From Cellulomonas endophytica (GTDB taxonomy: Bacteria; Actinomycetota; Actinomycetes; Actinomycetales; Cellulomonadaceae), in assembly GCF_004123805.1 (NCBI RefSeq), contig NZ_RWJX01000008.1, positions 1 to 64,000 on the forward strand: a stretch of 64,000 bases of DNA, written 5' to 3'. Positions 33,605 through 43,876 of this stretch are shown in pieces; the stretch's first letter is position 1, and the number at the start of each line of letters is the position of its first letter. Both the position numbers and the translations under genes were made by a program. The notes below the pieces were generated by a model. The model worked only from the letters and a program-made list of their open reading frames with translations, ran no database searches and was not told where the DNA came from.

Positions 33605-33625
33605 CTCGGGCGTCGGTGGCGTGCG

Positions 33626-34027
33626 TCAGACGCGGCGGCGCTTCGGCGGCCGGCAGCCGTTGTGCGCCTGGGGCGTGACGTCCTGGATCGAGCCGACCTC
33701 GAGGCCGGTGGCCTGGAGGGAGCGGATCGCGGTCTCGCGGCCGGAGCCGGGACCCTTGACGAAGACGTCGACCTTGCGCATGCCGTGCTCCTGCGCACGG
33801 CGGGCGGCGGCCTCGGCGGCGAGCTGGGCGGCGAAGGGCGTCGACTTGCGCGAGCCCTTGAAGCCGACCTGGCCGGAGGACGCGGACGCGATGACCGCGC
33901 CGGACGGGTCCGTGATCGAGATGATCGTGTTGTTGAACGTGCTCTTGATGTGCGCCTGGCCGTGGGAGACGTTCTTCTTCTCCTTGCGGCGCGGCTTGCG
34001 CACGGCGGAACGGGTCTTCGGAGGCAT
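33626..34027 (-). CDS. rpsK: 30S ribosomal protein S11
   Basis: Protein of 133 residues. [45 protein letters not shown] (near 28-72) and the basic end [17 protein letters not shown] are standard for S11, a platform protein of the 30S subunit. The first 20 residues are basic (RKPRRKEKK). ATG at 34027 is preceded by GAAGAGAAG. Part of infA-rpmJ-rpsM-rpsK. Confidence 0.99.
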   Translation of the reverse strand: MPPKTRSAVRKPRRKEKKNVSHGQAHIKSTFNNTIISITDPSGAVIASASSGQVGFKGSRKSTPFAAQLAAEAAARRAQEHGMRKVDVFVKGPGSGRETAIRSLQATGLEVGSIQDVTPQAHNGCRPPKRRRV

Positions 34028-34122
34028 GGGCTTCTCTTCTTCTCGGGTCTACGGGTCGAGGGGCTGCGCGGCAGGGGGCGCGGGCGGCGGCGGCGGACCC
34101 GGGGGTCAGCGCGCCGCGGGCG

Positions 34123-34500
34123 TCACTTGCGCCCGGCCTTCTTCTTGCCGGCGACGGTGCGCTTCGGGCCCTTGCGGGTGCGCGCGTTCGTCTTGGTGCG
34201 CTGGCCGCGCACCGGGAGCCCGCGACGGTGACGCAGACCCTGGTAGTTGCCGATCTCCACCTTGCGGCGGATGTCGGCGGCGACCTCGCGGCGCAGGTCG
34301 CCCTCGAGCTTGTAGCCCTCGAGGTGGTCGCGCAGGGCGACCAGCTCGGCCTCGCCCAGGTCCTTGACCCGGACGTCGGGGCTGATGCCCGTGGCCGTCA
34401 GCGTCTCGGCCGCACGCGTGCGCCCGACGCCGAAGATGTAGGTGAGGGCGATCTCCAGCCGCTTCTCGCGGGGGAGGTCGACTCCGATGAGACGTGCCAT
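34123..34500 (-). CDS. rpsM: 30S ribosomal protein S13
   Basis: Protein of 125 residues. [30 protein letters not shown] (start), the [42 protein letters not shown] block and the basic tail identify S13, which contacts the 50S subunit and tRNA from the 30S head. ATG at 34500 is fixed by family alignment. The 196-bp gap to rpmJ shows only short dyads. Confidence 0.99.
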   Translation of the reverse strand: MARLIGVDLPREKRLEIALTYIFGVGRTRAAETLTATGISPDVRVKDLGEAELVALRDHLEGYKLEGDLRREVAADIRRKVEIGNYQGLRHRRGLPVRGQRTKTNARTRKGPKRTVAGKKKAGRK

Positions 34501-34696
34501 GCGCCTGTGTGCTCCTGGACTGCGCGGAGGTCTCCCGCACCGCCGTCCCGCGTGCTGCGGGCCCCGGCCTCCGACCGGGGGTTCACGCGGGCGCCAGGGG
34601 CGCTCACGTGGGGCGGTGCGCTGTCCGGCCGACGGACCTGGGGTCCGGGGCCGGGTCGTGCGTGCTGCTCGGTGGTGCTGTGCTGCCTGTGCTGCG

Positions 34697-34810
34697 TCAG
34701 CCCTGGCGCTGCTTGTGGCGCAGGTTCTCGCAGATGACCTGCACGCGACCGTGCCGGCGGATCACCTTGCACTTGTCGCAGATCTTCTTGACGCTCGGCT
34801 TGACCTTCAT
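34697..34810 (-). CDS. rpmJ: 50S ribosomal protein L36 (zinc-binding form)
   Basis: Protein of 37 residues, [20 protein letters not shown] at the start. Cys11, Cys14, Cys27 and His32 form the zinc site, so this is the zinc-containing (C+) type rather than the zinc-free paralog induced at low zinc. It lies between infA and rpsM. The function is stabilising 23S rRNA near the peptidyl transferase region. Confidence 0.98.
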   Translation of the reverse strand: MKVKPSVKKICDKCKVIRRHGRVQVICENLRHKQRQG

Positions 34811-34872
34811 GGCGATGCCCTTCGCCGCCGTGGTGCCCCCGGTCCGGGGGCGACGGCGTGTGTCGAGGTGGG

Positions 34873-35094
34873 TTACTTGTAGCGGTAGACGATGCGACCG
34901 CGGGACAGGTCGTACGGGCTCAGCTCGACCACGACCCGGTCCTCGGGGAGGATCCGGATGTAGTGCTGTCGCATCTTGCCCGAGATGTGGGCGAGCACCT
35001 TGTGACCGTTGGCCAGCTCCACGCGGAACATCGCGTTCGGCAGGGCCTCGACCACGCTGCCCTCGATCTCGATGACGCCGTCCTTCTTCGCCAT
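34873..35094 (-). CDS. infA: Translation initiation factor IF-1
   Basis: Protein of 73 residues, a single S1/OB-fold domain. [25 protein letters not shown] and [38 protein letters not shown] are near universal for actinobacterial IF-1, which occupies the A site during initiation. ATG at 35094 has GGAGG just upstream. It heads the infA-rpmJ-rpsM-rpsK transcript. Confidence 0.99.
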   Translation of the reverse strand: MAKKDGVIEIEGSVVEALPNAMFRVELANGHKVLAHISGKMRQHYIRILPEDRVVVELSPYDLSRGRIVYRYK

Positions 35095-35278
35095 GTCCTC
35101 CGCTAACTCTCTGACGACTCCGACCCGCACGGGTCCGCCCCGGCCGGCGCGGCTGCGCCGGCGGTGGCCGGTCCTGTGGGGGATGCCCCGCCGACCCGTC
35201 GGACCTCGCCGGGGCGAGGAGCAGAGGGGGTCGGCCGACGCGCCTGCCGCTCGGCAGGGCACACGCACCCGACGAAGT

Positions 35279-35308
35279 ACTGTACGCCATCGCACGCGCA
35301 GGACGAAA
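35279..35308 (-). promoter_or_regulatory. Candidate promoter of infA
   Basis: TTTCGT (35303-35308) and TACAGT (35279-35284) on the minus strand are 18 bp apart, predicting a leader of about 180 nt. The leader holds a GACCCG-TG-CGGGTC dyad (35122-35135) that vaguely resembles the rpsL/rpsJ leader element. Confidence 0.45.
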
Positions 35309-35345
35309 CGCCCGAGGCCGTCGCGCGCGCGGCCGCGCGGGGTGG

Positions 35346-36200
35346 TCAGGCCAGCGGGGCGACCGTGACGCCCAGCGCGCCGAGGCGCTCCGCCCCGCCG
35401 TCCCGGGCGGTGAGCACCCAGGCGCCGCCCTCGTGCAGCGCCACCGTGTGCTCCCAGTGCACCGCGCGGGAGCCGTCCTCCGTGACGACGGTCCACTCGT
35501 CGTCGAGGGTCCGCGTGAACCGCTCCCCCCGCACGAGCATGGGCTCGACCGCCAGGCACATCCCGGGGCGCAGCCGCATCGACCGTCCGCGCGCCCGGTA
35601 GTTGAGGACGTCCGGCGGCTGGTGCATCGCCGACCCGATGCCGTGGCCGACGTACTCCTCGACGATGCCGTAGGCGCGGCCGCCGTTGAGCCCGGCCGCC
35701 TGCGCGCGCTCGACCTCCGTCTCGACGGCCTCGCCGACGACGTCGAGACGCTCCCCCGCCGCCAGCCCGCGCGCGAGCGCGGCGATGCCGGCCCACATCG
35801 CGGCCTCGCCCGTGCGCACGAGCTCCTCGTCGCCCGCGTCGCCGGTGCCGACGACGACCGTCCGCGCGCTGTCGCCGTGCCACCCGTCGACGACCGCGCC
35901 GCAGTCCACGGAGAGCACGTCGCCGTCGGCGAGCACCCGCTCCCCCGGGATGCCGTGCACGACCTCGTCGTTCACGGAGACGCACACGGTGGCGGGATAG
36001 CCGAGGTAGCCCAGGAAGGACGGCGTGGCGCCGGCCCCGGCGATGACGCGCGCCGCGACGGCGTCGAGCCCGGCCGTCGTCACCCCGGGCGCGGCGGCCG
36101 CCACCACCGCGTCGAGCGCGTCCGCGACCACGACGCCCGCGCGGCGCATCGTGCGCATCTCGTCGGGACCCTTGTACTCCACCCGCTCGCGTCCGAACAC
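35346..36200 (-). CDS. map: Methionine aminopeptidase, type I
   Basis: Protein of 284 residues removing N-terminal methionine after Def action. The five metal ligands are visible: aspartates in VDCG and GDSART, histidine in YVGHGIG, and glutamates in AVEPM and [14 protein letters not shown] contains the substrate-binding histidine. There is no N-terminal SH3-binding extension. GTG at 36200 has GAGG 7 bases upstream and matches the family start ([16 protein letters not shown]). It follows adk, as in many bacteria (secY-adk-map). Confidence 0.96.
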   Translation of the reverse strand: MFGRERVEYKGPDEMRTMRRAGVVVADALDAVVAAAAPGVTTAGLDAVAARVIAGAGATPSFLGYLGYPATVCVSVNDEVVHGIPGERVLADGDVLSVDCGAVVDGWHGDSARTVVVGTGDAGDEELVRTGEAAMWAGIAALARGLAAGERLDVVGEAVETEVERAQAAGLNGGRAYGIVEEYVGHGIGSAMHQPPDVLNYRARGRSMRLRPGMCLAVEPMLVRGERFTRTLDDEWTVVTEDGSRAVHWEHTVALHEGGAWVLTARDGGAERLGALGVTVAPLA

Positions 36201-36293
36201 GCGTCCGCCTCTCCCGGTCTGTCCCCGCACGACGACGGGCCGGCGGGTGCCCCGCCGGCCCGGTGCCGTGGCCTGTCGTCCGTCCGCCGCGCC

Positions 36294-36868
<575 letters not shown>

Positions 36869-36872
<4 letters not shown>

Positions 36873-38170
36873 CGGAGGAACCCTTCGTAGTGCCGCTGCT
36901 CGAGCTGCGACTGGATCTGCTTCACCGTCTCGAGGCCGACGCCGACGATGATGAGCACGGACGAGCCGCCGAACGGGATGGCGGTGCTGTCGATGCCGAG
37001 CCAGATGAACACGAGCGTGGGGATCAGCGCGACGGCCGCGAGGTACAGCGAGCCGGGCGTCGTGATCCGCGTGATGACGTAGTCGAGGTACTGGGCCGTC
37101 GGGCGGCCCGCGCGGATGCCGGGGATGAACCCGCCGTACCGCTTCATGTTGTCCGCGACCTCGTCCGGGTTGAACGTGATCGCGGTGTAGAAGAAGGCGA
37201 AGAAGATGATGAGCGCGACGTACAGGAGCATGTGCAGCCCCGCGTCCGTCGGGGCGAGGTTCACGGACACCCACTGGACCCAGCCCGCCGTCTGGTCCCC
37301 GAACTGCGCCGCCAGCGTGGGCAGCTGCAGCAGCGAGGCCGCGAAGATGATGGGGATGACGCCCGACATGTTGAGCTTGATTGGGATGTAGGTGCTGGAG
37401 CCGCCGTAGGTCTTCCGGCCGACCATGCGCTTCGCGTACTGCACCGGGATGCGGCGCTGCGACTGCTCGACGAACACCACGAGCCCGATGACGAGCACGA
37501 TGACCGCGAGCACGACGAGGAACTTGCCGATGCCGCCGGAGCCGCCCGCGACGGACCACATGGCCGTCGGGAAGGTCGCCGCGATGGACGTGAAGATGAG
37601 CAGCGACATGCCGTTGCCGATGCCGCGCTCCGTGATGAGCTCGCCCAGCCACATGATGAGGCCGGTGCCGGCGGTCATGGTGATGACCATCGAGACGAGC
37701 ACGGGCCACGACGGGTCCGGGATGACGTCGAGGGAGCAGCCCGGGAAGAGCTGGCCGCTGCGCGCCACCGTGATGACCGTCGTCGACTGCAGGACCGCCA
37801 GCGCGATCGTCAGGTACCGCGTGTACTGCGTGAGCTTCGCGGTGCCCGACTGACCCTCCTTGTGGAGGGCCTCGAAGCGCGGGATGACCACGCGCAGCAG
37901 CTGGATGATGATGCTCGCGGTGATGTAGGGCGTGATCCCGAGCGCGAAGACCGACAGCTGCAGCAGCGCACCGCCGCTGAACAGGTTGACGAGCCCGAGC
38001 AGGCTGTTGTCGTTGCCGACCTGCTCGATGCAGGCCTGCACGTTCGGGTACGACACACCGGGCGTCGGCAGGAACGAGCCGACCCGGAACACCACCATCA
38101 TGGCGATCGTGAAGAGCAGCTTGCGCCGCAGGTCGGGCGTACGGAACGCCCTCGCGAATGCGCTGAGCAC
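36869..38170 (-). CDS. secY: Preprotein translocase subunit SecY
   Basis: Protein of 433 residues with ten predicted membrane helices. Conserved parts are [20 protein letters not shown] (helix 1), [17 protein letters not shown] (plug region and helix 2b), [32 protein letters not shown] (cytosolic loop and helix 7) and [29 protein letters not shown]-like segment. SecY forms the protein-conducting channel with SecE and SecG, encoded elsewhere. GTG at 38170 has GGAGG 4 bases upstream. A strong hairpin separates it from rplO. Confidence 0.98.
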
Positions 38171-38255
38171 CTGTCCTCCTGGCGCCGCCGACGGGCGGCC
38201 TCTCGTGCAGCCGGGTGGCCGGCGGTCAAGCCCGCGACGCGCGCGAGCACAGGGA

Positions 38256-38261
38256 ACCCTA
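38256..38261 (-). promoter_or_regulatory. Possible -10 box of secY-adk-map
   Basis: TAGGGT on the minus strand lies 86 bases before the secY start and just after the rplO terminator. No clear -35 box; weak. Confidence 0.3.
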
Positions 38262-38284
38262 GTCGAAGAACTCCCCGGGACGGA

Positions 38285-38324
38285 CGACGGGGCCGGGGGG
38301 ACGAGCGTCCCACCGGCCCCGTCG
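38285..38324 (-). terminator. Terminator between rplO and secY
   Basis: CGACGGGGCCGG (38285-38296) and its complement (38313-38324) form a perfect 12-bp stem; an inner GGGAC-GAGC-GTCCC stem closes it. It lies 7 bases after the rplO stop, so the spc cluster seems split before secY. Confidence 0.75.
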
Positions 38325-38331
38325 GGTCGTG

Positions 38332-38826
38332 TCAGTCCTGCGGCTGGGCGACGGAGCCGCCCGCGGCCGTGATCTTCTCGATCGCGGAGCCGGAGAAGCC
38401 GTGCGCCGTGACGGAGACCGCCACGGTGATCTCGCCGGTGCCGAGCACCTTGACGGGCGCGCCCTTGCGGACGGCACCCTTCGCGACGAGGTCCGCGACG
38501 GTGACCTCGCCACCCTGCGGGTACAGGGCGGAGAGACGGTCGAGGTTGACGACCTGGTACTCCGTGCGGAACGGGTTCTTGAAGCCGCGGAGCTTGGGCA
38601 GCCGCATGTGCAGCGGCATCTGCCCGCCCTCGAAGCCGGCGGACACCTGGTAGCGGGCCTTGGAGCCCTTGGTGCCGCGGCCCGCGGTCTTGCCCTTGGA
38701 GGCCTCACCGCGGCCGACGCGCGTCTTGGGGGTCTTCGCCCCCGGCGCCGGACGCAGGTGGTGGACCTTCAGCGTGCCGCCGGACGACGGGGTCCCCGTC
38801 GACGCGGCCTTCTCTGCGTCAGCCAT
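38332..38826 (-). CDS. rplO: 50S ribosomal protein L15
   Basis: Protein of 164 residues. [36 protein letters not shown] and [34 protein letters not shown] are diagnostic; the C-terminal half ([33 protein letters not shown]) is the conserved L15 fold. The first 18 residues are a short actinobacterial extension. ATG at 38826 lies 2 bases after the rpmD stop. Confidence 0.98.
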   Translation of the reverse strand: MADAEKAASTGTPSSGGTLKVHHLRPAPGAKTPKTRVGRGEASKGKTAGRGTKGSKARYQVSAGFEGGQMPLHMRLPKLRGFKNPFRTEYQVVNLDRLSALYPQGGEVTVADLVAKGAVRKGAPVKVLGTGEITVAVSVTAHGFSGSAIEKITAAGGSVAQPQD

Positions 38827-38828
38827 GG

Positions 38829-39011
38829 TCAGTCGACCTCCTCGACCGCGACGAGGTGCGTCACCGTCTTGACCATCCCGCGGATCTCCGGGCGGTCCTC
38901 CTTGACGACGACGTCGCCGATCCGCTTCAGGCCCAGGGTGCGCAGCGTGTCGCGCTGGTTCTGCTTGCCGCCGATGGCGGACTTCTTCTGGGTCACCTTG
39001 AGACGGGCCAT
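38829..39011 (-). CDS. rpmD: 50S ribosomal protein L30
   Basis: Protein of 60 residues. [33 protein letters not shown] and the end [14 protein letters not shown] are typical of L30. ATG at 39011 shares one base with the rpsE stop (TGATG), which couples the two. Confidence 0.98.
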   Translation of the reverse strand: MARLKVTQKKSAIGGKQNQRDTLRTLGLKRIGDVVVKEDRPEIRGMVKTVTHLVAVEEVD

Positions 39012-39676
39012 CACGCACCCACCTTCTCGGCCTTCGCGGCGAGGCCGGCGGCCTGGGCCCGCAGCAGCGGGGCCGGGACGACGTCCTCGAGCGGGAGGCC
39101 ACGACGCGCGGCGACGGCAGCCGGCTCCTCGAGGCCACGGAGGGCCTCCACCGTCGCGTGGACGATGTTGATGGAGTTCGACGAGCCGAGGGACTTGCTC
39201 AGCACGTCGTGGATGCCGGCGCACTCGAGCACGGCGCGCACCGGACCACCGGCGATCACACCGGTACCGGGGGACGCGGGGCGCAGGAAGACGACGCCGG
39301 CGGCGGCCTCGCCCTGGACGGGGTGCGGGATGGTGCCCTGGATGCGGGGGACGCGGAAGAAGTTCTTCTTCGCCTCCTCGACACCCTTGGCGATCGCCGC
39401 GGGCACCTCCTTGGCCTTGCCGTAGCCGACCCCGACCGTGCCGTCGCCGTCGCCCACCACGACGAGCGCGGTGAAGCTGAAGCGGCGGCCGCCCTTGACG
39501 ACCTTCGCGACACGGTTGATGGTGACGACGCGCTCGAGGAACGCGCTCTTCTCGGCGGAGTCGCGGCCGCCACGGCCGCCGTCACGGCCACCACGGCCGC
39601 CGTCACGGCGGTCGCGGTCGCCGCCACCGCCGCCGGCGCCCGCGGCGCCGGTGTTGCTGCGCTGAGGAGCAGCCAT
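39011..39676 (-). CDS. rpsE: 30S ribosomal protein S5
   Basis: Protein of 221 residues, longer than E. coli S5 (167). The S5 core begins near residue 47 ([47 protein letters not shown]) and includes the [26 protein letters not shown] block. The N-terminal 45 residues are glycine/arginine/aspartate-rich with repeated DGGRGGR units, an RGG-like extension also seen in other actinobacterial S5 proteins. ATG at 39676. Confidence 0.98.
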   Translation of the reverse strand: MAAPQRSNTGAAGAGGGGGDRDRRDGGRGGRDGGRGGRDSAEKSAFLERVVTINRVAKVVKGGRRFSFTALVVVGDGDGTVGVGYGKAKEVPAAIAKGVEEAKKNFFRVPRIQGTIPHPVQGEAAAGVVFLRPASPGTGVIAGGPVRAVLECAGIHDVLSKSLGSSNSINIVHATVEALRGLEEPAAVAARRGLPLEDVVPAPLLRAQAAGLAAKAEKVGA

Positions 39677-39722
39677 CAGATGAACCTCTTCTTCACGATC
39701 GTGGACGGGTCCGTCGCGCCGG

Positions 39723-40094
39723 TCACAGGGCCAGACCGCCCTCGCGGGCGCCGTCGGCCACCGCGGCCACGCGGCCGTGGTACTTGTTGCCGCCGCGGTC
39801 GAAGACGACCGCGTCGATGCCGGCGGCCTTCGCCCGCTCGGCGACGAGCTCGCCGACCCGGCGGGCCTTGGCAGTCTTGTCGCCCTCGCCGGCCCGCAGG
39901 TCGACCTCGAGCGTCGAGGCGGACACGACGGTCCGGCCGACGGCGTCGTCCACGACCTGGGCCGTGATGTGACGGGCCGACCGCGTGACCACGAGGCGCG
40001 GACGCAGCGCGGTGCCCACGACCTTCTTGCGCAGCCGCAGGTGCCGGCGGCGGCGGGAGATGGACTTGCCCTTGCCCTTGATGGAGATGGCCAT
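39723..40094 (-). CDS. rplR: 50S ribosomal protein L18
   Basis: Protein of 123 residues. [37 protein letters not shown] and [26 protein letters not shown] identify L18, which binds 5S rRNA with L5. ATG at 40094 lies 3 bases after the rplF stop. Confidence 0.98.
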   Translation of the reverse strand: MAISIKGKGKSISRRRRHLRLRKKVVGTALRPRLVVTRSARHITAQVVDDAVGRTVVSASTLEVDLRAGEGDKTAKARRVGELVAERAKAAGIDAVVFDRGGNKYHGRVAAVADGAREGGLAL

Positions 40095-40097
40095 GGC

Positions 40098-40637
40098 CTA
40101 CTTCCCCGCCTTTCCGACCTTGCGGCGGACGTTCTCGCCCGCGTAGCGCACGCCCTTGCCCTTGTAGGGCTCGGGCTTGCGGATCTTGCGGATGTTCGCG
40201 GCGACCTCGCCCACCTGCTGCTTGTCGATGCCCTGCACCGAGAAGCGGGTGGGGGCCTCCACCGCGAACGTGATGCCCTCGGGCGCCGGGACGACGACCG
40301 GGTGGGAGAAGCCCAGCGCGAACTCGAGGTCCGTGCCCTTCGCCGTCACGCGGTAACCGGTGCCGACGATCTCGAGCCTCTTCGTGTATCCCTCCGTGAC
40401 CCCGGTGACGAGGTTCGCGAGGAGGGTGCGCGTCAGGCCGTGCAGCGACTTCGAGAGCCGCTCGTCGTCCGGACGCGAGACGACGAGGGCGCCCTCGTCG
40501 CTGCGCTCCACCGCGAGGGGCGCGGGGACCGTGTGCGTGAGCGAGCCCTTGGGGCCCTTCACCGTGATCTGGGGGCCGTCGATGCTGACCTCCACGCCGG
40601 CCGGCACCGGGACGGGGATCCTGCCGATTCGGGACAT
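40098..40637 (-). CDS. rplF: 50S ribosomal protein L6
   Basis: Protein of 179 residues. [50 protein letters not shown] and the C-terminal [22 protein letters not shown] are classic L6. It sits near the factor-binding site of the 50S subunit. ATG at 40637 has AAGGAG upstream. Confidence 0.99.
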   Translation of the reverse strand: MSRIGRIPVPVPAGVEVSIDGPQITVKGPKGSLTHTVPAPLAVERSDEGALVVSRPDDERLSKSLHGLTRTLLANLVTGVTEGYTKRLEIVGTGYRVTAKGTDLEFALGFSHPVVVPAPEGITFAVEAPTRFSVQGIDKQQVGEVAANIRKIRKPEPYKGKGVRYAGENVRRKVGKAGK

Positions 40638-40661
40638 GGCGTTGCTCCTTCCGTCTCGGGC

Positions 40662-41060
40662 TTACCAGACGTAGGCGAGGACTTCCCCACCCACGCCCTT
40701 CTTGGCGGCCTGCTTGTCCGTCAGGAGGCCCGAGGACGTGGACAGGATCGCCACGCCCAGGCCGCCGAGGACCTTCGGCAGGTTGGTCGACTTGGCGTAC
40801 ACGCGCAGGCCCGGCTTGGACACGCGCTTGACGCCGGCGAGCGCACGCTCGCGGTTGGGGCCGTACTTGAGGGTCACCGTCAGGTTCTTGCCGACGGTGG
40901 CGTCCTCGACGCTCCAGCCGGCGATGTAGCCCTCGGCCTGGAGGATCTCGGCGATGTGCGACTTCAGCTTCGAGAACGGGATCGTCACCGTGTCGTGGTG
41001 CGCGGAGTTCGCGTTCCGGATCCGCGTCAGGAAGTCGGCGATCGGGTCGGTCATGGTCAT
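40662..41060 (-). CDS. rpsH: 30S ribosomal protein S8
   Basis: Protein of 132 residues. [40 protein letters not shown] and the end [35 protein letters not shown] identify S8, a primary 16S rRNA binder that in E. coli also represses the spc operon. Whether it does so here is unknown. Confidence 0.99.
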   Translation of the reverse strand: MTMTDPIADFLTRIRNANSAHHDTVTIPFSKLKSHIAEILQAEGYIAGWSVEDATVGKNLTVTLKYGPNRERALAGVKRVSKPGLRVYAKSTNLPKVLGGLGVAILSTSSGLLTDKQAAKKGVGGEVLAYVW

Positions 41061-41099
41061 GCGGGGGCCTCAGCCCTCTCTCGTCGGGGTATCCGGGCC

Positions 41100-41142
41100 G
41101 GCACCGCCGTCCCGCAGCACGGGGCTGCGGCGGTGGCGTGCC
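41100..41142 (-). promoter_or_regulatory. Imperfect hairpin in the rpsZ-rpsH gap
   Basis: CCGCAGC (41112-41118) pairs with GCTGCGG (41124-41130), extended outward by GGCACCGCC against GGTGGCGTGCC with mismatches. It occupies the 113-bp spacer, where an S8-type autogenous site could lie; no primary-sequence match to the E. coli S8 site was recognised. Confidence 0.35.
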
Positions 41143-41173
41143 GGCGCCGGACCTACCGACGCTCGTGGGGGTG

Positions 41174-41359
41174 TTACCAGGAGCTCTTGGTGACGCCGGG
41201 CAGCTCGCCGCGGTGCGCCATCTCGCGCACGCAGATCCGGCACAGGCCGAACTTGCGGTACACGGAGTGCGGGCGGCCGCAGCGCTGGCAGCGGGTGTAC
41301 GCGCGGACGGCGAACTTCTGCTTGCCCGCGGCCTTGTTGATCAGGGCGGTCTTGGCCAT
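41174..41359 (-). CDS. rpsZ: 30S ribosomal protein S14, type Z
   Basis: Protein of 61 residues, the short zinc-binding S14. Two pairs, CQRC (near 24-27) and CRIC (near 40-43), hold zinc. [22 protein letters not shown] and the end [11 protein letters not shown] are standard. The longer, zinc-free S14 paralog used in zinc limitation is not in the window. ATG at 41359 is 2 bases after the rplE stop. Confidence 0.98.
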   Translation of the reverse strand: MAKTALINKAAGKQKFAVRAYTRCQRCGRPHSVYRKFGLCRICVREMAHRGELPGVTKSSW

Positions 41360-41361
41360 GC

Positions 41362-41933
41362 TCAGTTCTCCTTGAACGGGAAGCCGAGGAGCTTGAGGAA
41401 CGCGCGGCCCTCGTCGTCCGTCGTCGCGGTGGTCACGACCGTGATGTCCATGCCGCGGACGCGGTCGATCCGGTCCTGGTCGATCTCGGGGAACACGGAC
41501 TGCTCCACGAGGCCGAAGGTGTAGTTGCCGTGGCCGTCGAACTGCTGCGGCGACAGCCCGCGGAAGTCGCGGATGCGCGGCAGGGCGACCGACAGCAGGC
41601 GGTCCAGGAACTCCCACGCGCGGTCGCCGCGGAGGGTGACGTGCGCGCCGATCGGCATGCCCTCGCGGAGCTTGAACTGCGCGATGGACTTGCGGGCCTT
41701 GGTGACCTGCGGCTTCTGGCCCGTGATCTGGGTGAGGTCGCGGATGGCGCCCTCGATGAGCTTCGAGTCCTTGGCGGCCTCGCCCACGCCCATGTTCACG
41801 ACGACCTTCACCAGGCGCGCGACCTGGTTGATGTTGTCGTGGCCGAACTGCTCGTGCAGAGCCGTGCGGATCTCGAAGTTGTAGCGCGTCTTGAGGCGCG
41901 GCAGGGCCGGGGCCTCGACGGTGGTCTGCGACA

Positions 41934-41934
<1 letters not shown>
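41362..41934 (-). CDS. rplE: 50S ribosomal protein L5
   Basis: Protein of 190 residues. [71 protein letters not shown] and the [25 protein letters not shown] end are typical of L5, which binds 5S rRNA and P-site tRNA. ATG at 41934 shares a base with the rplX stop (TGATG). Confidence 0.99.
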
Positions 41935-42275
<341 letters not shown>

Positions 42276-42277
42276 GG

Positions 42278-42646
42278 TCAGAGCACCTCCGGCGCCAGCG
42301 AGATGATCTTCATGAACTTCTTGTCGCGCAGCTCGCGGCCCACGGGGCCGAAGATGCGCGTGCCACGGGGCTCCCCGTCGTTCTTGAGGATCACGGCCGC
42401 GTTCTCGTCGAACTTGATGTACGAGCCGTCCGGGCGGCGGCGCTCCTTGCGGGTGCGCACGACGACCGCCTTGACGACGTCGCCCTTCTTGACGTTGCCA
42501 CCCGGGATGGCGTCCTTCACCGTGGCGACGATGACGTCGCCGATGCCGGCGTACCGGCGGCCGGAGCCGCCGAGCACACGGATGCAGAGGATCTCCTTGG
42601 CACCCGTGTTGTCAGCGACACGCAGTCGCGACTCCTGCTGGATCAT
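42278..42646 (-). CDS. rplN: 50S ribosomal protein L14
   Basis: Protein of 122 residues. [50 protein letters not shown] and the [24 protein letters not shown] end identify L14. ATG at 42646 has AGGAG 6 bases upstream. Unlike in most genomes, where rplN follows rpsQ closely, it is preceded by 270 bp holding a promoter and a foldable leader, so it probably starts its own transcript with rplX-rplE-rpsZ-rpsH and onward. Confidence 0.99.
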   Translation of the reverse strand: MIQQESRLRVADNTGAKEILCIRVLGGSGRRYAGIGDVIVATVKDAIPGGNVKKGDVVKAVVVRTRKERRRPDGSYIKFDENAAVILKNDGEPRGTRIFGPVGRELRDKKFMKIISLAPEVL

Positions 42647-42659
42647 TGCCTGCTCCTGT

Positions 42660-42826
42660 CGTCCGACGGGTTCTCGACGTCACCGTGGGGCACGTGCCTA
42701 CACGTGCCCGCCCGGTGAGCCTGAGCCTGGTCGGACGTCGTTGCCGTGATGCACACGTCGCGCGGGCGGCAGCCGGGCCACCGGGGTGCTCCCCCGGGGT
42801 CGATCCCGTCGTGCTGCCGCCCGCGC
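42660..42826 (-). promoter_or_regulatory. Two-domain structured leader of rplN (candidate cis-regulatory RNA)
   Basis: In the predicted rplN 5' leader, domain 1 is a perfect 14-bp stem (42760-42773 with 42813-42826) around an inner CCGGGG/CCCCGG hairpin (42781-42786, 42792-42797). Domain 2 is an 8-bp stem (42660-42667 with 42730-42737) enclosing a perfect 9-bp hairpin GGGCACGTG-CCTA-CACGTGCCC (42688-42709). Domain 2 ends 2 bases from the rplN ribosome binding site (AGGAG at 42653-42657). It could control L14 synthesis. This is a fold read by eye. Confidence 0.5.
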
Positions 42827-42867
42827 CCGTGGGCAACTGGTCGCTCGCGCGATGCGCAAACCGCCCG

Positions 42868-42897
42868 ATCGTACCCGACCGGGCGGCCTGCGGTCAC
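42868..42897 (-). promoter_or_regulatory. Promoter of the rplN gene cluster
   Basis: GTGACC (42892-42897) and TACGAT (42868-42873) on the minus strand are 18 bp apart, placing the start near 42861, about 215 nt before rplN. Confidence 0.55.
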
Positions 42898-42914
42898 CTC
42901 CCCTGGTGGGGAGG
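42897..42914 (-). terminator. Hairpin directly after rpsQ
   Basis: CCTCCCC-TGGT-GGGGAGG is a perfect 7-bp stem 3 bases after the rpsQ stop and touches the -35 of the rplN promoter. It could end or attenuate the S10-cluster transcript. Confidence 0.5.
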
Positions 42915-42916
42915 GG

Positions 42917-43210
42917 TCACTTGGCCTTCTCGAGGACCTCGACGACGCGCCAGCGCTTCGTGGCGGACAGCGGCCGGGTCTCCATGATGAGGACCAGGTC
43001 GCCGACGCCGGCCGTGCTGGCCTCGTCGTGGGCCTTGACCTTGGACGTGCGCCGCATCACCTTGCCGTAGAGCGGGTGCTTGACCCGGTCCTCGACCTCG
43101 ACGACGACGGTCTTGTCCATCTTGTCCGACACGACGTAGCCGCGGCGGGTCTTGCGGTAGGGGCGGGCCTCGGCGACCGGGGTCGCGCTGGCCGTCTCGT
43201 TCTCAGTCAT
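42917..43210 (-). CDS. rpsQ: 30S ribosomal protein S17
   Basis: Protein of 97 residues. [46 protein letters not shown] is the S17 core (an OB fold binding 16S rRNA); the end [28 protein letters not shown] is typical. The first 17 residues are variable. ATG at 43210 is 7 bases after the rpmC stop. It is the last gene before the 270-bp gap. Confidence 0.98.
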   Translation of the reverse strand: MTENETASATPVAEARPYRKTRRGYVVSDKMDKTVVVEVEDRVKHPLYGKVMRRTSKVKAHDEASTAGVGDLVLIMETRPLSATKRWRVVEVLEKAK

Positions 43211-43217
43211 GTCAGCC

Positions 43218-43457
43218 TCACTCGCTCACGGTCGGAGCGGTCCGGATGCCGAGCTCGCGCTCGCGCAGGATCGTGTAGATCCGCGCGATGTCGCGACGCA
43301 CGGCCTTGAGCCGGCCGTGGCTCTCCAGCTGGCCGGTCGCCGACTGGAAGCGGAGGTTGAACAGCTCCTCCTTGGCCTTCTTGAGCTCGGCCACCAGCTT
43401 CTCGTCGTCGAACCCGTCCAGCTCCGAGGGAGCCAGGTCCTTGGTTCCGATCGCCAT
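43218..43457 (-). CDS. rpmC: 50S ribosomal protein L29
   Basis: Protein of 79 residues. [58 protein letters not shown] is the two-helix L29 fold at the exit tunnel. ATG at 43457 shares a base with the rplP stop (TGATG). A slightly longer overlapping frame in another phase is a shadow. Confidence 0.98.
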   Translation of the reverse strand: MAIGTKDLAPSELDGFDDEKLVAELKKAKEELFNLRFQSATGQLESHGRLKAVRRDIARIYTILRERELGIRTAPTVSE

Positions 43458-43873
43458 CAGTTACCACCCTCGCGGACCACGAATCGGGTCTTCATCGGGA
43501 GCTTGTGCTGCGCGCGGCGCATGGCCTCGCGGGCGAGCTCCTCCGGGACGCCGGCCAGCTCGAAGAGCACGCGGCCGGGCTTGACGTTCGCGATCCACCA
43601 CTCCGGCGAGCCCTTGCCGGAACCCATGCGGGTCTCGGCGGGCTTCTTCGTCAGAGGACGGTCCGGGTAGATGTTGATCCAGACCTTCCCGCCACGCTTG
43701 ATGTGGCGGGTCATGGCGATACGCGCGGCCTCGATCTGCCGGTTCGTGACGTAGGCGGGCTCGAGGGCCTGGATGCCGTACTCGCCGAAGGAGATCGCGG
43801 TGCCACCCGTCGCGGCGCCGGAGCGCCCGGGGTGGTGCTGCTTGCGGTGCTTGAGTCGACGCGGGATGAGCAC
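43457..43873 (-). CDS. rplP: 50S ribosomal protein L16
   Basis: Protein of 138 residues. [84 protein letters not shown] and the [31 protein letters not shown] end are L16. It organises the A-site of the 50S subunit. GTG at 43873 is 3 bases after rpsC. Confidence 0.99.
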   Translation of the reverse strand: MLIPRRLKHRKQHHPGRSGAATGGTAISFGEYGIQALEPAYVTNRQIEAARIAMTRHIKRGGKVWINIYPDRPLTKKPAETRMGSGKGSPEWWIANVKPGRVLFELAGVPEELAREAMRRAQHKLPMKTRFVVREGGN

Positions 43874-43876
43874 GGC

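Noticed and set aside
33438-33625. Loss of rpsD as a novelty
   Set aside because: rpsD lies outside the alpha cluster in streptomycetes and many Micrococcales; only the hairpin left there was kept as an observation.
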